Position numbers and translations under genes: made by a program. From contig NC_134961.1 in assembly GCF_965638725.1 (NCBI RefSeq), forward strand, positions 5,052,641-5,116,640: a stretch of 64,000 bases of DNA, written 5' to 3'. Within the stretch, counting starts at the first letter, position 1. Each line of letters begins with the position of its first letter. Below, in pieces: positions 47,820 through 64,000 of this stretch. Under the pieces are notes generated by a model. It was not told where the DNA came from, made no database searches, and was given only the letters and a program-made list of their open reading frames with translations. This DNA is from Aptenodytes patagonicus (taxonomy: Eukaryota; Chordata; Aves; Sphenisciformes; Spheniscidae).

Positions 47820-49900
47820 GGAGGCAGAAGGCAGTAGCTTTATTTTAGGAATAGCACATAGGCATTGGGTGGAGACTGAATTGTGAATATACATAGTCCC
47901 GTTATCAAATAATATAACCGTATGTCAGAAGTTCTGGCTCTTTGAAAATATTCACATAAAAATACCAAAGGGATTGGAGTTCTAACTATTTTGGAAAGTT
48001 ACAACACGTAGCAAAATCTATGTACAGCATTTTCACATTTGTAATGACAGTTTCAAAAGAACCTCCAGTGGTTTAAATATTGAATATGTTTTTAGAAAAA
48101 AAAATATCAACTGAATGCAGTGTGCAACATCCAAAACGGAAAGAGGAGCTGAGTGAGCATTGCCCTGTCACCGCCGTCGGGGCAGAGGAGAGGCAGAGAC
48201 AGACGGGGCTGGACCTCTGGGAACACAACGCTAGAAACTACCTGGCACTTAAAGCTGTATAAACTGAGAACACTTGTGAAAATATACTTCACTTTCTACA
48301 GCAGGGTTTAAAAAAATACTGAAAACCAAAGATTTGACGGTGATAAGGTCTCCCATAAATAATGCACCAGTTGGTGATTCTGTACTTGAGCAGAGGCTGC
48401 AGTAAGAGCTCTCGCTCTGGCAACAGGCGGGAGGAAGGTTACCTACGCTACGGCTTGCTGGCGTGCTTCCACGGGGCAGGATGTTGGAGCGTGTCGGGTT
48501 TGAAAGGCAACGGACGCTTTTTGCACAGAGCAATGCCTCACAATATTAACGCACTGTAGGTTTGCTGCCGTAAAGCTCTCGGGGCACTGTGTCGCCCGCA
48601 GGCGCATGCACTGACCACGGGATGCTGCTAGCCCTTTCCTCCCACAGGGGACATCTCAGAGGGAATTAAGTCATCTAAATAACAATCAACCGCTGTTGAA
48701 AGAGGGACGTGCATGCTTCTAGACTTCCCTGGGTATACTCCGTGTGAACGACTGGTCATACAGTAAAGGACTCTCAGGACTCCAGCTCTCGGAGTGAACA
48801 AAGGAGGGCAGGGGATGTATTTCTCGCTGGTCTCTGCCCTGCCACGGGGGCAGTACTTGGGGCTGCAGAGGACTCCCACTCATTTTTAGGCTACCGAGGG
48901 TTCTGTGCTTTCCAAGGAGGCACCACAATGCTCAGGGATTTATGTTGGCGAGTTCAAATAAGTTTGCTGCTGATGATGTTAAACTCTTGGGAAGATTTCA
49001 AGACCTGTCAGTCTCTGCCACACCTTTAAGCAAAGCTGACGGCCGGGAAGGACTCTGGGCTTTCCTTCCTCTCCAGCGCAGCTGGGTGAAACCAGGCTGG
49101 ATCTGTATTTGGGACCACACAGACATGCCAGAAGGGTTCTGCAAGGTCATATTGCTTTCCATTGCCACTGGCCGGCAATGGCAGGGGATTAAAACGTCCA
49201 GGCCACCTCCAGCAGTCTCCACTCCGCTGTTACAGTCTGTTCAGGTGGAGCCCCAGCCCCACGGTGCAGCTCAAGGGCAGAAGGGCTTGGAGAGGGATTT
49301 GAGAGGAGCTCAGCAGCATTGCTACTCGGGGACCCGGGGGAGCAGTCGCTGGTGGCAGCCCTCATCCCCCCACGCTCCCTTCCTCGCCTGACCTGCTCTG
49401 GCTCCCCAGGGAGTCTGTGGCTGGGCTCTAACCCCGGCCCCGAGGCTGGCAGGGGCAAGCGGTGCCTGCCTGGGGAAAGCTGTATCCTGCGAGGGCAGAC
49501 TCCTTGCACAGCCATGCTCGGGCACTGGCCGTGGGGACATGGGGAAGGTCTCCAGCAACTGCTGGTGCCAGTTATGTGTGTTCTGGAAACACGGGAGAGT
49601 GGGGTTTTACCCAGATGTGTCTGAAATCCTTGACTCAGTAATACGCTGGAAGTGGAGGGTGCTAAGAAAGCTGTTGTCAAGACCAGCCCGGTGTTTACCT
49701 TCTTGTCCCTGTGCCTCACCCTCACATCCATCCACTATCACCTATGGAGCCTTTTCAGTGTCCAAACTGCCCCAACCCCTCGGTCCGTGGTTCTGCTTGG
49801 TGGTAGCAGGTGACAGCAGCGTATTTACAACCAAACTCAATGGAAGCAAATTGCACTTTGTTGGCAATAAATTGTTGCACCTCACATTGCTGCAGGCCCG
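47820..49900 (-). other. GRID2IP: GRID2IP 3' UTR (predicted)
   Basis: Between the TGA at 49901-49903 and the minus-strand AATAAA at 47844-47839. No coding exon was found in it. A second AATAAA at 47572-47567 would extend the UTR by about 270 bp. Length of about 2.1 kb is inferred from the hexamer. Confidence 0.5.
47839..47844 (-). terminator. GRID2IP: candidate GRID2IP poly(A) hexamer AATAAA
   Basis: TTTATT on the plus strand in the context AGCTTTATTTTAGG. It is the first canonical hexamer I noticed downstream of the GRID2IP stop on the minus strand. Confidence 0.5.

Positions 49901-64000
<14,100 letters not shown>

Overview
This is vertebrate nuclear DNA, most likely from a bird and at least from a sauropsid. 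Genes are split into short exons with GT-AG introns. Interspersed repeats are sparse: one CR1-like LINE remnant is visible. No bacterial, plasmid, phage or CRISPR features were seen. I rebuilt four genes by joining splice sites in frame, and all but one of them read as clear orthologues of known genes.

From left to right: (1) 1-24030, plus strand: ARHGAP17 (RICH1/nadrin), from inside the BAR domain to the C-terminus, in 18 exons encoding 851 residues; the first roughly 30 codons lie left of the window. (2) 24385-28185, minus strand: a compact six-exon gene encoding 239 residues, not an obvious orthologue of a well-studied gene. It reads as a TEX47-like protein with a BLUF-type fold and starts in a CpG-rich region. 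(3) 28300-41951, minus strand: SLC5A11 (SMIT2), with all 15 coding exons present and 676 residues. (4) 47820-61947, minus strand: GRID2IP (delphilin), the last 13 coding exons (681 residues) carrying the FH1 and FH2 domains; the PDZ-encoding exons are outside the window or beyond what I could find.

ARHGAP17 and the TEX47-like gene converge, with poly(A) hexamers about 400 bp apart. The TEX47-like start codon lies about 135 bp from the predicted SLC5A11 poly(A) hexamer, so three genes sit end to end with almost no spacer. ARHGAP17 and SLC5A11 are also neighbours in mammals (human 16p12). GRID2IP lies on human 7p22, so the gap at 42-47.8 kb contains a synteny junction relative to human.

The genes do not form one pathway. 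ARHGAP17 is a Rho-family GAP at junctions and membranes. SLC5A11 is a sodium/myo-inositol cotransporter. GRID2IP is a postsynaptic actin scaffold for GluD2. The TEX47-like protein has no established function. The most unusual content is the TEX47-like gene: its fold lines up with bacterial BLUF light sensors while the flavin-photochemistry residues are replaced.
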